Shown here piece by piece: positions 8,366 through 18,401 of a stretch of DNA of 64,000 bases. Source of the stretch: Bacteroidales bacterium (GTDB lineage Bacteria > Bacteroidota > Bacteroidia > Bacteroidales > UBA10428); contig JAFGOZ010000390.1 of assembly GCA_016926235.1 (NCBI GenBank), forward strand, positions 1-64,000. Direction: 5' to 3'. The notes under the pieces are model-generated. The model did not search any database. It saw only the letters and a list, made by a program, of their open reading frames with translations, and was not told the DNA's origin. Numbering within the stretch: the stretch's first letter is position 1; each line of letters opens with the position of its first letter. The position numbers were made by a program, and so were the translations under genes.

Positions 8366-9403
8366 TTAGAGGTTTAAGAGAAAATCTAGTGTGTCCAGAT
8401 TATCAGCATATTGCGATAATTCCGGGTATTGAGTTTGTCCAAAAGCAACTCTGTTTTCAATTATATCCATGCTGGAAGTAATACATTGAATATGATCTTG
8501 TTCGTTTTTAATCCTTTCAATCAGGTCCGAAATATTTGAATATTTTTCATAATAAAGAACGCTTAATGGAGAAGAATATTGGGTGTCTTCTTTGAGTAAA
8601 AGAAATCCATTGTCAAGATGTTGTATTTGATTCATTAAAAATACAGCTTTGTAATAATCGTAATTATTAGCATATTTATTATGACTATATACAAAATTAT
8701 AACATTCTATGGTTTCAAAAAAGAGGGTGAAATCGTATTCCATAGGGACAAATAACTTTGAGATACTGCGACATCCCAGACCAAAGTAAAGAAATATATC
8801 TTTGGCAAGGCCTTTGAGTTCTTCCGGGGTTTCATTTCCGGAAAGAATGGCTATAGAGTTCCTGTTTTTTCTTATGATATGAGGATATTTTGAAAAATAA
8901 TACTCAAAATATCTTGCTGTATTATCACTCCCGGTTGCTATTATTGCATCTATATTTTTCAACTGGTTTTCATTAACAGTAATGTGCTTTTCAAATCTTG
9001 AATCAATAATGAGAAGAGTGTCTGCTATAAATTGAAAAAGACCTCCATCTTTTGATGAGGGTTTGCCAATAAAAATATTACCTGTGATTAAAGTACAAAG
9101 AAAATCATGAAAACCTACCAGGGGAATATTTCCAGCCATAATAACTCCTGTTTTCTTTGGATCTTTGTTTTGAACAGGTATTAGAGGGTATTTACTTAAC
9201 CATGTATACAATTTATCTTCTGTAAGATTGTCTGAGATGGATTTGATAGCCTCTATAGTAAATTCTGGAATAAACCAGGGATTTTGTTTTTCAGCTTTTT
9301 CAATAATTTCTTTTGCTTTGCCTTCAATTTCTTTTGTTGCAAAGAGTAATCTCAACCTGTCACCAAGTAAAATAAAACTATCGATTCGTTCTTTAAGGGT
9401 CAT
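8366..9403 (-). CDS. LuxC-type acyl-CoA reductase
   Basis: NAD(P)H-dependent fatty acyl-CoA reductase family (LuxC-like, aldehyde-dehydrogenase fold), 345 residues. Visible are the MAGNIPLVGFHD segment (about 89-100), the TGSDNTARYF cofactor-region motif (about 157-166) and GLGCRSISKLFVP with the nucleophilic Cys at about C211. No luciferase or other lux gene is near, and the ferredoxin gene that often adjoins this family in Bacteroidota is absent. It is the first gene of a minus-strand run with the pRiA4b-like gene, miaA and Nudix. The product aldehyde and its role are unknown. Confidence 0.85.
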   Translation of the reverse strand: MTLKERIDSFILLGDRLRLLFATKEIEGKAKEIIEKAEKQNPWFIPEFTIEAIKSISDNLTEDKLYTWLSKYPLIPVQNKDPKKTGVIMAGNIPLVGFHDFLCTLITGNIFIGKPSSKDGGLFQFIADTLLIIDSRFEKHITVNENQLKNIDAIIATGSDNTARYFEYYFSKYPHIIRKNRNSIAILSGNETPEELKGLAKDIFLYFGLGCRSISKLFVPMEYDFTLFFETIECYNFVYSHNKYANNYDYYKAVFLMNQIQHLDNGFLLLKEDTQYSSPLSVLYYEKYSNISDLIERIKNEQDHIQCITSSMDIIENRVAFGQTQYPELSQYADNLDTLDFLLNL

Positions 9404-9420
9404 AATAATGTGAAGGTATA

Positions 9421-9450
9421 AAAAAAAAGGGCAGAATTTACTGCCCCCTT
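9421..9450 (-). terminator. Rho-independent terminator of the CCC-motif gene
   Basis: GGGCAG, loop AATTTA, CTGCCC (9429-9446), followed on the minus strand by a run of eight T. It lies between the upstream membrane gene and the acyl-CoA reductase. A shorter T run on the other side is also present. Confidence 0.8.
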
Positions 9451-9469
9451 TTCTATATTCTTAATCAGG

Positions 9470-9850
9470 TTAAAAATTATTTAAATTATCCCAGGGCATT
9501 GCTTCAAATACACTTCCAATAGTGGCACCTACGAAAATAAGTATTATGATATAATAAATTAATACCAAAGCGGAAAGGATGGTCCCGATGAGTGCACAAA
9601 CCTTACCTGCTTTCATGTTGTTATAAGATTGTATTGCATACTTTTCGGGCGATTCTTCGTATAGTTTTTTAGCTTTGCTTGCTAAAGCCAAACCTATTAT
9701 ACCGATAATTAATCCTACGAATCCGTAGCATATACATGTTGGTATTGATATAATACCTAATACAAGGACTGCTGTGGCATTAGGTAATGGCATTTGCCCC
9801 CCGGGCTGTTGCATTACATTTTGATTTGTTGTATCTACTGTATTTTCCAT
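9470..9850 (-). CDS. CCC-motif/DUF4190-like small membrane protein
   Basis: A 126-residue inner-membrane protein with a Gln/Pro-rich cytoplasmic N-terminus (about 1-24) and two to three hydrophobic segments (about 27-56 and 83-112). Between them is the KAKKLYEESPEKY stretch typical of the Bacteroidota CCC-motif membrane proteins; the Cys cluster itself is TCIC here rather than CCC. The DUF2752 gene lies just upstream (11 bases) and the two probably form one unit. No function is known. Confidence 0.75.
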   Translation of the reverse strand: MENTVDTTNQNVMQQPGGQMPLPNATAVLVLGIISIPTCICYGFVGLIIGIIGLALASKAKKLYEESPEKYAIQSYNNMKAGKVCALIGTILSALVLIYYIIILIFVGATIGSVFEAMPWDNLNNF

Positions 9851-9861
9851 GGTGTAAATTA

Positions 9862-10188
9862 TTAATTTGTTAATTTAATTATATAGCTTGTTATCATTAT
9901 TATCCAGACTAAAATAAAACTCCACATCAGGATTTTTGCTCCGTGTTTAAATTTAAAAATAATATGCAGAACTAAAAACAAAAATAAGCAAATTATTGGT
10001 ATAAGAGCAGGATAGAGCTTCAGACTTTCAGTAATGTTCCCTTTCAACAAGGCAATGAATGCACTCTGAAAGCCACAACCCAGGCATTCAATTCCAAAGT
10101 TTTTTTTCCATTTGCATGGTTGTTGATGGCTTTCGAGCCATTTTATTATATTTTGCCAAGCGGAAATATATGGTAAATAAAGGATCAT
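9862..10188 (-). CDS. DUF2752 family membrane protein
   Basis: A 108-residue protein with the DUF2752 signature: a Cys in the N-terminal third, then CLGCGFQSAF (about 35-44, usually CPGCGxxRA), then two hydrophobic helices (about 60-80 and 87-104). The family is a small Cys-containing membrane protein of unknown function, often next to CCC-motif membrane proteins, as here. It begins 28 bases downstream of the histidine kinase gene and could be read through from it. Confidence 0.75.
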   Translation of the reverse strand: MILYLPYISAWQNIIKWLESHQQPCKWKKNFGIECLGCGFQSAFIALLKGNITESLKLYPALIPIICLFLFLVLHIIFKFKHGAKILMWSFILVWIIMITSYIIKLTN

Positions 10189-10216
10189 TTACGAAATTTA
10201 TTGCACGTAAAAATAG

Positions 10217-11842
10217 TCAGATTTTTAGGAGTTTCTCCATTTTTTGCAGTAAATGCTCTGCTTTTATCGGTTTGGTAATATAATCATTGCATCCAACACT
10301 GTAGCATTTTTTTTCTTCTTCCTTCATGGCATATGCGGTCTGTGCCAAAATAGGTATGTTTTTATCTATAGCCCTTATTTGTTTGGCGAGTTCATAGCCA
10401 TTAAGCACAGGCATTTGAATATCCAAAAGTATTAAGTGAATTTTTCCAATATTTTCTTTGAATTTATCAAGAGCTTCTTTCCCATTCTTTGCATATATGA
10501 GTTGAATATTGGTGTTTTCAAATATTTCCATGAAATATTGGTAGGAGGTAATGTCATCTTCTGCCAGAAGGATAGTTTTTCCTGAAAAATCGTATGCTTT
10601 CATTGGTTCTTCTATTTCAAAGCCTGTAACAATACTTTTCGATGGTGTTCCCTCAGGGATTGAAAAGTAAAAAGTACTTCCTTTCCCCTTCTCGGATTTA
10701 ACCCATATTTCCCCTCCCAATATCTTTACTAATGCTTTGGTAATAGTTAATCCCAACCCGGTACCTCCAAATTCTTTATTTATTGCTTCATCTTCCTGCC
10801 TGAATCTTTCAAATATTATATCAATCTTGTCTTCTGCTATACCAACTCCGGTATCTTTAATAAAAAAGGTGTACGTGCCATTTGTGAATTCATACCCAAA
10901 TTCTATTTTACCTTTATAGGTGAATTTTAATGCGTTACCTAAAAGATTTGTAAGTATTTGTTGGATGCGCAACGCGTCACTGTAAATAAGGTCTTTTGAA
11001 GAAGATTTTGGGAGGATTGCTTTTATAGATATGGTTTCCTTATTCTTTACAATTTTCTCTTGATTGAATTGTGTTTCAAATTCTGAAAGCATTTTACTGA
11101 TTGAGAACTGATCAATATCTACAGAAACTTGTTTTAATTCAATTTGAGAAATGTCGAGAATGTCGTCAATTACATTGATTAACTGTTGGCCATTACGTTT
11201 GATAATTTCCGCATATTTGTTTTTTCTGTCTTCGGGGATGTTACTTCGGCTTATCAGATTGGAAAATCCTAAGATTGCATTCATGGGAGTTCTTATTTCA
11301 TGGGAAATGTTTGAGAGAAAAATGGATTTTAAACGGTCTGATTCTTCAGCTTTTTCTTTGGCCAGAATTAACTCTTCTTCTATTTTTTTCCTTTCTGTAA
11401 GATCTGAAAAGGTTATTACAATACCATTATGAATATGGGAATATCCATCTTTGTATGGCATTACTTTTATTAAATAAATATTGCCATTTTTCAGGTTTAT
11501 TTCACGTTCAATAGTTTGATTGGTTGTCTTGACTAATTCTATATCTGTTAGAATACTATTGTCATCAAATTTTTTCAGGTAATTTGTAAAATTTTTTCCA
11601 AGGTCGTTTTTAGTGATTCTGATGACGGGGGTTATAGATGGTGTAAAATGTTTAATGTTAAGGTCTTTGTCGAGTACGATGGTGCTTACGTTTGTGCAAT
11701 CCAGGAGATATCTTAATTCATTTATGTGTTTATTTAATTGATTTATTTTAGATTGCAAATCATTAGTATCGGTTATTTCATCAGCTTTATGATCCTTTTT
11801 TATCTGAGATGCAGGGTTTGATTTGAAATTAACATTTTGCAT
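10217..11842 (-). CDS. Hybrid sensor histidine kinase (PAS-HisKA-HATPase-REC)
   Basis: Soluble-looking hybrid kinase of 541 residues. Order: coiled-coil (about 26-46), PAS domain (about 48-150), HisKA with phospho-acceptor H181 in SNISHEIRTPMN, HATPase with N-box TNLLGNALKF (N303), G1 DTGVGIAED and G2 GGTGLGLT (359-365), and a C-terminal receiver with acidic pocket EDD (428-430), phospho-acceptor D474 in LLDIQMP and K524. No membrane helix is seen, so it senses a cytosolic signal or a partner. The PAS sequence (IVLDKDLNIKHFTPSITPV) resembles the PAS domain of CheB/CheR fusion proteins. No separate response regulator adjoins it. Confidence 0.93.
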   Translation of the reverse strand: MQNVNFKSNPASQIKKDHKADEITDTNDLQSKINQLNKHINELRYLLDCTNVSTIVLDKDLNIKHFTPSITPVIRITKNDLGKNFTNYLKKFDDNSILTDIELVKTTNQTIEREINLKNGNIYLIKVMPYKDGYSHIHNGIVITFSDLTERKKIEEELILAKEKAEESDRLKSIFLSNISHEIRTPMNAILGFSNLISRSNIPEDRKNKYAEIIKRNGQQLINVIDDILDISQIELKQVSVDIDQFSISKMLSEFETQFNQEKIVKNKETISIKAILPKSSSKDLIYSDALRIQQILTNLLGNALKFTYKGKIEFGYEFTNGTYTFFIKDTGVGIAEDKIDIIFERFRQEDEAINKEFGGTGLGLTITKALVKILGGEIWVKSEKGKGSTFYFSIPEGTPSKSIVTGFEIEEPMKAYDFSGKTILLAEDDITSYQYFMEIFENTNIQLIYAKNGKEALDKFKENIGKIHLILLDIQMPVLNGYELAKQIRAIDKNIPILAQTAYAMKEEEKKCYSVGCNDYITKPIKAEHLLQKMEKLLKI

Positions 11843-11922
11843 ATAATTATGTATAAAAAATTCGCTTTTACATATTTACAAAAAAAAATTAAAAAACGCA
11901 ATACCTGAATGAGGATTTAAAT

Positions 11923-11951
11923 AAAAAAACCCTTGCATAGCAAAGGGTTCT
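11923..11951 (-). terminator. Terminator of the aconitase gene
   Basis: AACCC-TTGC, loop ATA, GCAA-(A)-GGGTT between 11929 and 11950, followed on the minus strand by seven T. It lies 24 bases downstream of the aconitase stop. Confidence 0.75.
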
Positions 11952-11974
11952 TTTCTATAGGATGATAAAACTAC

Positions 11975-14239
11975 TTATTTGTTTTGTTCTCTAATAAGGT
12001 TAAGTGCAGATCCTGCCTTAAACCATTCAATTTGTTTGTTGTTATACGTATGATTCACAATGATTTCATCTTTATTTCCATCCTTATGGTTTGCTATTAC
12101 TTTCAACGATTCACCGGGTTTAAAACGGGTAAGTCCTATAATATCTATCTCATCGTCTTCATGTATCAGGTTGTAATCTTCTTTATTTGAAAATGTAAGT
12201 GCGAGCATTCCCTGTTTCTTTAAATTAGTTTCATGTATCCGGGCAAATGATCTGACAAGTATTGCTTTTACTCCCAAATGTCTGGGTTCCATTGCCGCGT
12301 GCTCCCTGGATGAACCTTCTCCATAGTTTTCATCACCAATAACAATAGAACCCAAACCGGCAGCTTTATACGCACGGGCGGTTTCTGGCACGGTGGCATA
12401 CGTTCCTGATAACTGGTTTTTAACCTGATTTGCCTGATCATTGAAGGCATTTATAGCTCCAATAAACATGTTATTTGAAATATTATCCAGGTGCCCTCTG
12501 TACCTGAGCCAGGGTCCGGCCATGGAGATATGGTCAGTTGTACATTTCCCTTTGGCTTTTAGCAGCAACTTAAGGCTTGTATAATCATTCCCATCCCATT
12601 TTGAGAAAGGTGTAAGTTTTTGAAGGCGCTCTGAAGATGGATTTACAATTACTTCGACTTTGCTTCCGTCTTCAGCAGGAGCCTGATAGCCATTATCTTC
12701 AACATCAAAGCCTTTTGGAGGTAATTCAATGCCATTGGGTTCCTCAAGTTTTACCCTCTCGCCATTTTTATTTGTCAGGTAATCTGTAATTGGATTAAAC
12801 GTAAGATCTCCGGAAATAGCAAATGCAGTTACTATTTCAGGTGATGCGACAAAAGCATGGGTGTTTGGATTGCCATCATTTCGTTTGGCAAAATTTCGGT
12901 TAAAAGATGTAATTATGGAATTGGGCTTTCCTTTATCAGCATCTTGTCGGGCCCACTGACCTATACATGGACCACATGCATTAGCTAATACTACTCCTCC
13001 AATTTTCGAGAAGGTGTCTATTAAACCATCTCTTTCTATTGTATAACGTACTTGTTCTGAACCCGGTGTAATAACAAAATCTGCTTTTACTTCTAAGTTT
13101 TTATCTAAAGCTTGTTTTGCTAGGGATGCAGAACGAGTAATATCTTCATATGAAGAGTTGGTGCATGAACCTATTAAGCCTACTTCCAGCTTTGCTGGAT
13201 ACCCTTCAGTTTTTACTGCATGGGCAAATTCTGAAAGTTTCCACGCTCTGTCTGGTGAGAAAGGTCCGTTTATATGAGGTTCCAATTCTGAGAGATTAAT
13301 TTCAATGAGCTGATCGAAGTATTTTTCTGGATAGGCATACACTTCAGGATCACCCGTAAGATATTCTTTTATTTTATCTGCTTCGTCTGCAATTTTATTT
13401 CGATTGGTTATGCGCAGATATTCAGCCATTTTTTTATCGTATCCGAAAATTGAGGTTGTGGCACCGATTTCTGCACCCATATTACATATAGTTCCTTTAC
13501 CTGTGCAGGAAATGGATGAGGCTCCATCGCCAAAATATTCGACAACGGCTCCTGTGCCTCCTTTAACAGTAAGTATCCCGGCAACTTTAAGTATTACATC
13601 TTTGGCAGAAGTCCATCCATTGAGCTTCCCGGAAAGCTTTACACCAATGAGTTTTGGAAATTTAAGTTCCCATGGCATGTCAGCCATAACATCTACAGCA
13701 TCGGCCCCTCCAACACCAATGGCAACCATTCCAAGTCCTCCAGCATTTACAGTATGCGAATCTGTCCCAATCATCATTCCCCCGGGGAATGCATAATTTT
13801 CTAGAATAACCTGATGTATAATTCCTGCTCCTGGTTTCCAGAAACCAATACCATATTTGTTCGAAACCGATGACAGAAAATCAAAAACTTCTTTATTCGT
13901 TACTTTAGCGTTGGCTAAATCTTTAACACCTCCTTCTTTTGCCATAATTAGATGGTCGCAATGAACCGTAGAAGGTACAGCAGTCTTTTGTTTACCTGCA
14001 TGCATAAATTGCAATAGTGCCATTTGCGCGGTTGCGTCCTGCATAGCAATCCTGTCTGGACGAAAATCTACATAATCAGCACCCCTTTTGAATTTCTGTA
14101 GCTTCATTTCGGCATCGGCATGTGCGTAAAGTATCTTTTCAGCCAGTGTAAGGGGACTATTTACTATCTTTTTTATCTGGTCGATTTTATCAGGTAAGTT
14201 TTTATAAACTGATTTAATCATTTCAATATCAAAGGCCAT
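11975..14239 (-). CDS. Aconitate hydratase, mitochondrial type
   Basis: TCA-cycle enzyme converting citrate to isocitrate through a [4Fe-4S] cluster. At 754 residues it matches the mitochondrial-type aconitase used by Bacteroidota rather than the larger AcnA/AcnB. The cluster cysteines are in IGSCTNSS (about residue 359) and [10 protein letters not shown] (about 422 and 425). VHCDHLI near 95, [14 protein letters not shown] near 158 and the C-terminal swivel-domain [15 protein letters not shown] (about 640) are all present. It is a single gene with its own terminator and a possible promoter element at 14280. Confidence 0.96.
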   Translation of the reverse strand: MAFDIEMIKSVYKNLPDKIDQIKKIVNSPLTLAEKILYAHADAEMKLQKFKRGADYVDFRPDRIAMQDATAQMALLQFMHAGKQKTAVPSTVHCDHLIMAKEGGVKDLANAKVTNKEVFDFLSSVSNKYGIGFWKPGAGIIHQVILENYAFPGGMMIGTDSHTVNAGGLGMVAIGVGGADAVDVMADMPWELKFPKLIGVKLSGKLNGWTSAKDVILKVAGILTVKGGTGAVVEYFGDGASSISCTGKGTICNMGAEIGATTSIFGYDKKMAEYLRITNRNKIADEADKIKEYLTGDPEVYAYPEKYFDQLIEINLSELEPHINGPFSPDRAWKLSEFAHAVKTEGYPAKLEVGLIGSCTNSSYEDITRSASLAKQALDKNLEVKADFVITPGSEQVRYTIERDGLIDTFSKIGGVVLANACGPCIGQWARQDADKGKPNSIITSFNRNFAKRNDGNPNTHAFVASPEIVTAFAISGDLTFNPITDYLTNKNGERVKLEEPNGIELPPKGFDVEDNGYQAPAEDGSKVEVIVNPSSERLQKLTPFSKWDGNDYTSLKLLLKAKGKCTTDHISMAGPWLRYRGHLDNISNNMFIGAINAFNDQANQVKNQLSGTYATVPETARAYKAAGLGSIVIGDENYGEGSSREHAAMEPRHLGVKAILVRSFARIHETNLKKQGMLALTFSNKEDYNLIHEDDEIDIIGLTRFKPGESLKVIANHKDGNKDEIIVNHTYNNKQIEWFKAGSALNLIREQNK

Positions 14240-14279
14240 AGTTTTAAAATTTTGTATTAATATGCTTAAAAAAGGAAGC

Positions 14280-14287
14280 CAAAGATA
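14280..14287 (-). promoter_or_regulatory. Possible -7 element for aconitase
   Basis: The minus strand reads TATCTTTG here, a full TAnnTTTG match, 40 bases before the ATG. No clear TTG is seen at the expected distance upstream, so the call is tentative. Confidence 0.35.
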
Positions 14288-14506
14288 CTAAAAACTGATC
14301 ATTTAATTTCGAAGATGGGATTCAATTATTTATTTAAATCAAATTGAAATTTACCCCTAAAATGCGGGCTTTTAATGAAATAATTTACTAGCTTAGCTGT
14401 ATAAAATTTGGTTAAAAATTTTCAACGAAGTAATTGAAGCATAAATTCAAAGAAAGCTTGAAAATGATAAAAAGTTTTAGTAGTTTGGTATATAAATTTT
14501 GATGGT

Positions 14507-14881
14507 ATGGATGAACTTATTTTAGAACGTACACAAAATACTCCTTTAGTAAACTTTAACCCGAACAAAGGGATTTTAAAACTTGAAGGAAGATCAATTC
14601 CCGAAAACCCTGGAGATTTTTACGATCAGCTTTTTAACTGGCTGGATGAATATTTTAAGTCACCGTATCAGACCACAAAATTTGAAATGAGGTTGGAGTA
14701 TATGAATAGTGGGTCATCAAAATATATTTTAGGATTATTCAAAAAGATACAGGAATACTATGAGAAAGGTATTAATTGTGAGGTAAATTGGTATTATGAA
14801 GAGGATGATGAATCAATCCTGGATCTTGGAGAACATTATAAGTCTTCATTGGATTTACCTTTTAACTTAATAGAATTATAA
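14507..14881 (+). CDS. SiaC-family (DUF1987) regulatory phosphoprotein
   Basis: A 124-residue protein matching DUF1987: N-terminal TPLVNFNPNKGILKLEGRSIPEN and the central LEYMNSGSSKYILGLF segment, the region that carries the phosphorylated residue in Pseudomonas SiaC. There SiaC binds a diguanylate cyclase and is controlled by the kinase SiaB and phosphatase SiaA. No SiaA, SiaB or GGDEF gene is in this window, so the partner, if any, is elsewhere. The gene is alone and ends in a terminator shared with the convergent GAPDH gene. Confidence 0.8.
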   Translation: MDELILERTQNTPLVNFNPNKGILKLEGRSIPENPGDFYDQLFNWLDEYFKSPYQTTKFEMRLEYMNSGSSKYILGLFKKIQEYYEKGINCEVNWYYEEDDESILDLGEHYKSSLDLPFNLIEL

Positions 14882-14912
14882 AAAAAACGCCTCAAATTCT
14901 GAGGCGTTTTTT
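14881..14912. terminator. Bidirectional terminator between the SiaC-like gene and gapA
   Basis: ACGCCTCA, loop AATT, TGAGGCGT (about 14887-14907) flanked by seven A on the left and six T on the right, so it can end both convergent genes. Confidence 0.9.
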
Positions 14913-14920
14913 ATGTGGAA

Positions 14921-15940
<1,020 letters not shown>

Positions 15941-15976
15941 TTATTTTTAGTGTTTTAACTAATTTAAAAAGAACGA

Positions 15977-16007
15977 CAAAAATAGTGATAAATTAATTAA
16001 TGGTCAA
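15977..16007 (-). promoter_or_regulatory. Promoter of gapA
   Basis: On the minus strand TTG (16005-16007) is followed after 20 bases by TATTTTTG (15977-15984), a full match to the Bacteroidota -7 element, 49 bases before the gapA ATG. Confidence 0.65.
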
Positions 16008-16056
16008 GAAATAGGAAAAAATAAATTAGTGATGTAAAGTCAAGATAATCATGTAG

Positions 16057-16854
16057 TTACTCTTTGGTTTCTGATTCCTTTTCCATTTCTTTTCTTTTTC
16101 TTGCAGAAAAACGGGCGTCAACTACTTTTCCAAAACGATAGGAAACGAATAATGCCGGATAGAAAAAATCTTCGTTATTGTAGGCCATTATAGGCACGCC
16201 TAACATAAAAACATCGGCAATAACTCCGGCTTCAATGGCATGTATTATATTATCAGTTGTGCTGTATTCAAAACAAAACCCAAACCTTGCATATACCCCG
16301 GGATCAAAATTAATTTCACTTAATCCCTTAAAAAAAGAATATTTTCCAGCATAACTTATATCTGATTTTGAGGGGTCAAATTTGCTTGGATAATATTCTG
16401 GAATGCTAGTATAAGGGTCGATTTTAAAAACCTCATAATAAACAGGTTTATAGAAACCAAACGAAGGTCCTAAATCATAAAAATACCTGATAGATATTCC
16501 ACCTTTGTCAAGTTTTCGAAACATTTCGTGCTGGTAACCATAGCCTGCCCTAACTGTGAAAAATGTATTTAATTTTCCGTAAACGAAACTTCTGTAATTA
16601 ACTGTTGATATAGTTTTTGATTCTTTTGGGTGTTTAATTACAGATATATCTGTGGTAAATATTTGCTTATTCCGCGCATTTATTTGTTTACCAAAACGGC
16701 CACTTAAACCATATCCATTCGAGTTTATTAATAGACCAAGTGTTTTTTCATTCCTGTAAAAGATTTTTGCTTGATCGTCTATTTCACCTTGAGGAAGGGT
16801 AATTTGAAGGGGAAATATTAAAAACAAACTTAATAACGCAATTTTATAACTCAT
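16057..16854 (-). CDS. Predicted outer-membrane beta-barrel protein, unknown function
   Basis: I place the start at the ATG at 16854, where MSYKIALLSLFLIFPLQ forms a signal peptide; the frame stays open 84 bases further up but gives a non-signal N-terminus. The mature part (about 245 residues) alternates short hydrophobic and aromatic strands such as FFTVRAGYGYQHEMF, VYARFGFCFEYS and FFYPALFVSYRFGKV, with the aromatic strand ends typical of outer-membrane barrels. The last 20 residues are Lys/Glu-rich. I recognise no named family. It lies downstream of two tiny lipoprotein genes on the same strand. Confidence 0.7.
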   Translation of the reverse strand: MSYKIALLSLFLIFPLQITLPQGEIDDQAKIFYRNEKTLGLLINSNGYGLSGRFGKQINARNKQIFTTDISVIKHPKESKTISTVNYRSFVYGKLNTFFTVRAGYGYQHEMFRKLDKGGISIRYFYDLGPSFGFYKPVYYEVFKIDPYTSIPEYYPSKFDPSKSDISYAGKYSFFKGLSEINFDPGVYARFGFCFEYSTTDNIIHAIEAGVIADVFMLGVPIMAYNNEDFFYPALFVSYRFGKVVDARFSARKRKEMEKESETKE

Positions 16855-16937
16855 CGTTCTTGAATACTTATATTGAAGTAAGCTTTGTATAGAGCGAGGT
16901 AAATTGGTTAAGTTTGTAAAGTGCTGAATAAACAACA

Positions 16938-17066
16938 CTATACGTCAGCTTCAATAGTAGTATTTTCTGCTTTACTATAAGCCGGACAGTTTTTTTGCCC
17001 GTGGCAGGATGATAGCATTATCCCAACAACTAATGCTACCGCTAAAATAATCGCTAATTTTTTCAT
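16938..17066 (-). CDS. Tiny lipoprotein with CPAYS motif (copy 2)
   Basis: A 42-codon frame: MKK start, hydrophobic helix, lipobox LSSC with the lipidated Cys at 21, then HGQKN and the motif CPAYSK. After signal peptidase II cleavage only about 22 residues would remain, ending in an acidic tail. The upstream gene at 17131-17256 encodes a close structural twin (also MK start, LSAC lipobox, CPAYS). The parallel architecture of two adjacent short frames is the main support that both are real. It ends 83 bases before the outer-membrane protein start. Function unknown. Confidence 0.65.
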   Translation of the reverse strand: MKKLAIILAVALVVGIMLSSCHGQKNCPAYSKAENTTIEADV

Positions 17067-17130
17067 GTCATCATAATAATTAAAGTCCCAATGCTGTAAA
17101 AATAGTCAAAAAAATACGATAACAAAATTT

Positions 17131-17256
17131 TTAACTATTATTTTCTACTTGTTGTGTATTTGTATCAGAATACGCTGGACAAGTACTATGATTGCAGGCA
17201 GACAATGCCAAAACAGCAATAACAATCACAACCAGTGCTACGGCAACTCTTTTCAT
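17131..17256 (-). CDS. Tiny lipoprotein with CPAYS motif (copy 1)
   Basis: A 41-codon frame: MKR start, long Val/Ile/Ala helix, lipobox LSAC with Cys21, then NHST and CPAYSD, ending Gln/Asn/Glu-rich. It matches the downstream 42-codon frame in length, lipobox position and the second Cys followed by PAYS, so the pair looks like a tandem duplication that has diverged. The mature peptide would be about 21 residues with one free Cys. The gap of 64 bases between the two and the shared strand suggest one transcript. No function is known to me. Confidence 0.65.
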   Translation of the reverse strand: MKRVAVALVVIVIAVLALSACNHSTCPAYSDTNTQQVENNS

Positions 17257-17526
17257 ATTACTAATTATTTAAATGTAATTCTTCTTTTAAAATCCTCTCC
17301 TATATACGAAGATACGAAAATTTAAAATAGTTATATTAGTTATTGTTTCAATTTTTGATAAAAAAAAGAGTGATATTCCTCACCTTTTCAGGCTGTTACT
17401 ACAGATGTATCCATTATACAACACATTTAATGTTAGATGATTGTAAAACTTCTACCTTAAATTAACAAAAATGTACTTATTTTGTTTGACGAAAATATAT
17501 CAAACTAACCTATAGATTATATTAGT

Positions 17527-18279
17527 ATGTTGCAAACTATCTTAAATCATCGTTCTATTCGAAAATATTCTTCTAAACCTATTAATGAGGATATTTTGAA
17601 TAAAATACTTGAAGCAGGAACCAGAGCTTCAACCACTGGTAATATGCAGTTATATAGTATTATTGTAACTAAGGACGAAGAGATTAAAAACAAATTATGG
17701 GAATCGCATTTTAAACAGGATATGATTAAGCAAGCACCGTTAATCATTACCTTTTGTGCAGATTTTAACAGGTTTAATAAATGGTGCAAGATGCGGAATG
17801 CCGTGCCCGGATACGATAACTTTTTATCTTTTTATACTGCTTCAATTGATGCATTATTAGTAGCTCAGAATGTTGCTTTGGCTGCGGAAGACTATGGTCT
17901 GGGCATTTGTTATTTAGGTACAACGACTTATATGGCAGAAAAAATTAGTGATATTCTAAATCTTCCGAAACATGTTGTCCCGGTTACATCTTTTGTTATA
18001 GGTTATCCTGCAGAAACCACACCCTTAACGGATAGATTGCCTGTATATAGCGTGGTTCATTATGATACCTATAAAGAATATTCTGATGAGGATATAAATG
18101 AGATATATAAAGAGAAAGAATCATTACCTCTGACAAAAGAATTATTGGAGATAAATAAAAAAGAAACCCTGGCGCAAATATTTACTGATAATAGATATAC
18201 ACGCAAGGATAATGTGTATTTTTCTAATCAATACTTGAAATGCATTGAAAGTAAGGGGTTTATGAATAATAAGGAATAG
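17527..18279 (+). CDS. Nitroreductase-family FMN oxidoreductase
   Basis: NAD(P)H-dependent flavin enzyme of 250 residues, NfsA-like in length. The N-terminal RSIRKYSSKPI holds the FMN-phosphate-binding Arg/Ser, AGTRASTTGNMQ follows at about 30-41, and AAEDYGLGICYLGTT (about 119-133) is the second FMN loop; VIGYPAETTPLTDRLP closes the core. Such enzymes reduce nitroaromatics, quinones or free flavin; the natural substrate is not evident. The gene stands alone between divergent neighbours. Confidence 0.88.
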   Translation: MLQTILNHRSIRKYSSKPINEDILNKILEAGTRASTTGNMQLYSIIVTKDEEIKNKLWESHFKQDMIKQAPLIITFCADFNRFNKWCKMRNAVPGYDNFLSFYTASIDALLVAQNVALAAEDYGLGICYLGTTTYMAEKISDILNLPKHVVPVTSFVIGYPAETTPLTDRLPVYSVVHYDTYKEYSDEDINEIYKEKESLPLTKELLEINKKETLAQIFTDNRYTRKDNVYFSNQYLKCIESKGFMNNKE

Positions 18280-18401
18280 ATCAATCCCTCTATCTCTAAA
18301 CTTATTCTTTTTCAGTAACTTATTTTGAATGTGAATAATTTGTTCTCCTAAATTGCAACATTTTATTGTATATTTACGTCTTTATAGTATAAAGAAGTTT
18401 T

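Noticed and set aside
8366..9403. Bioluminescence (lux) function
   Set aside because: The LuxC-type reductase is alone; no luciferase, LuxD or LuxE homologue is present, and the family is common in non-luminous Bacteroidota.
16855..16938. Longer N-terminus for the outer-membrane protein
   Set aside because: The added 28 residues hide the signal peptide; the ATG at 16854 exposes a typical export signal.
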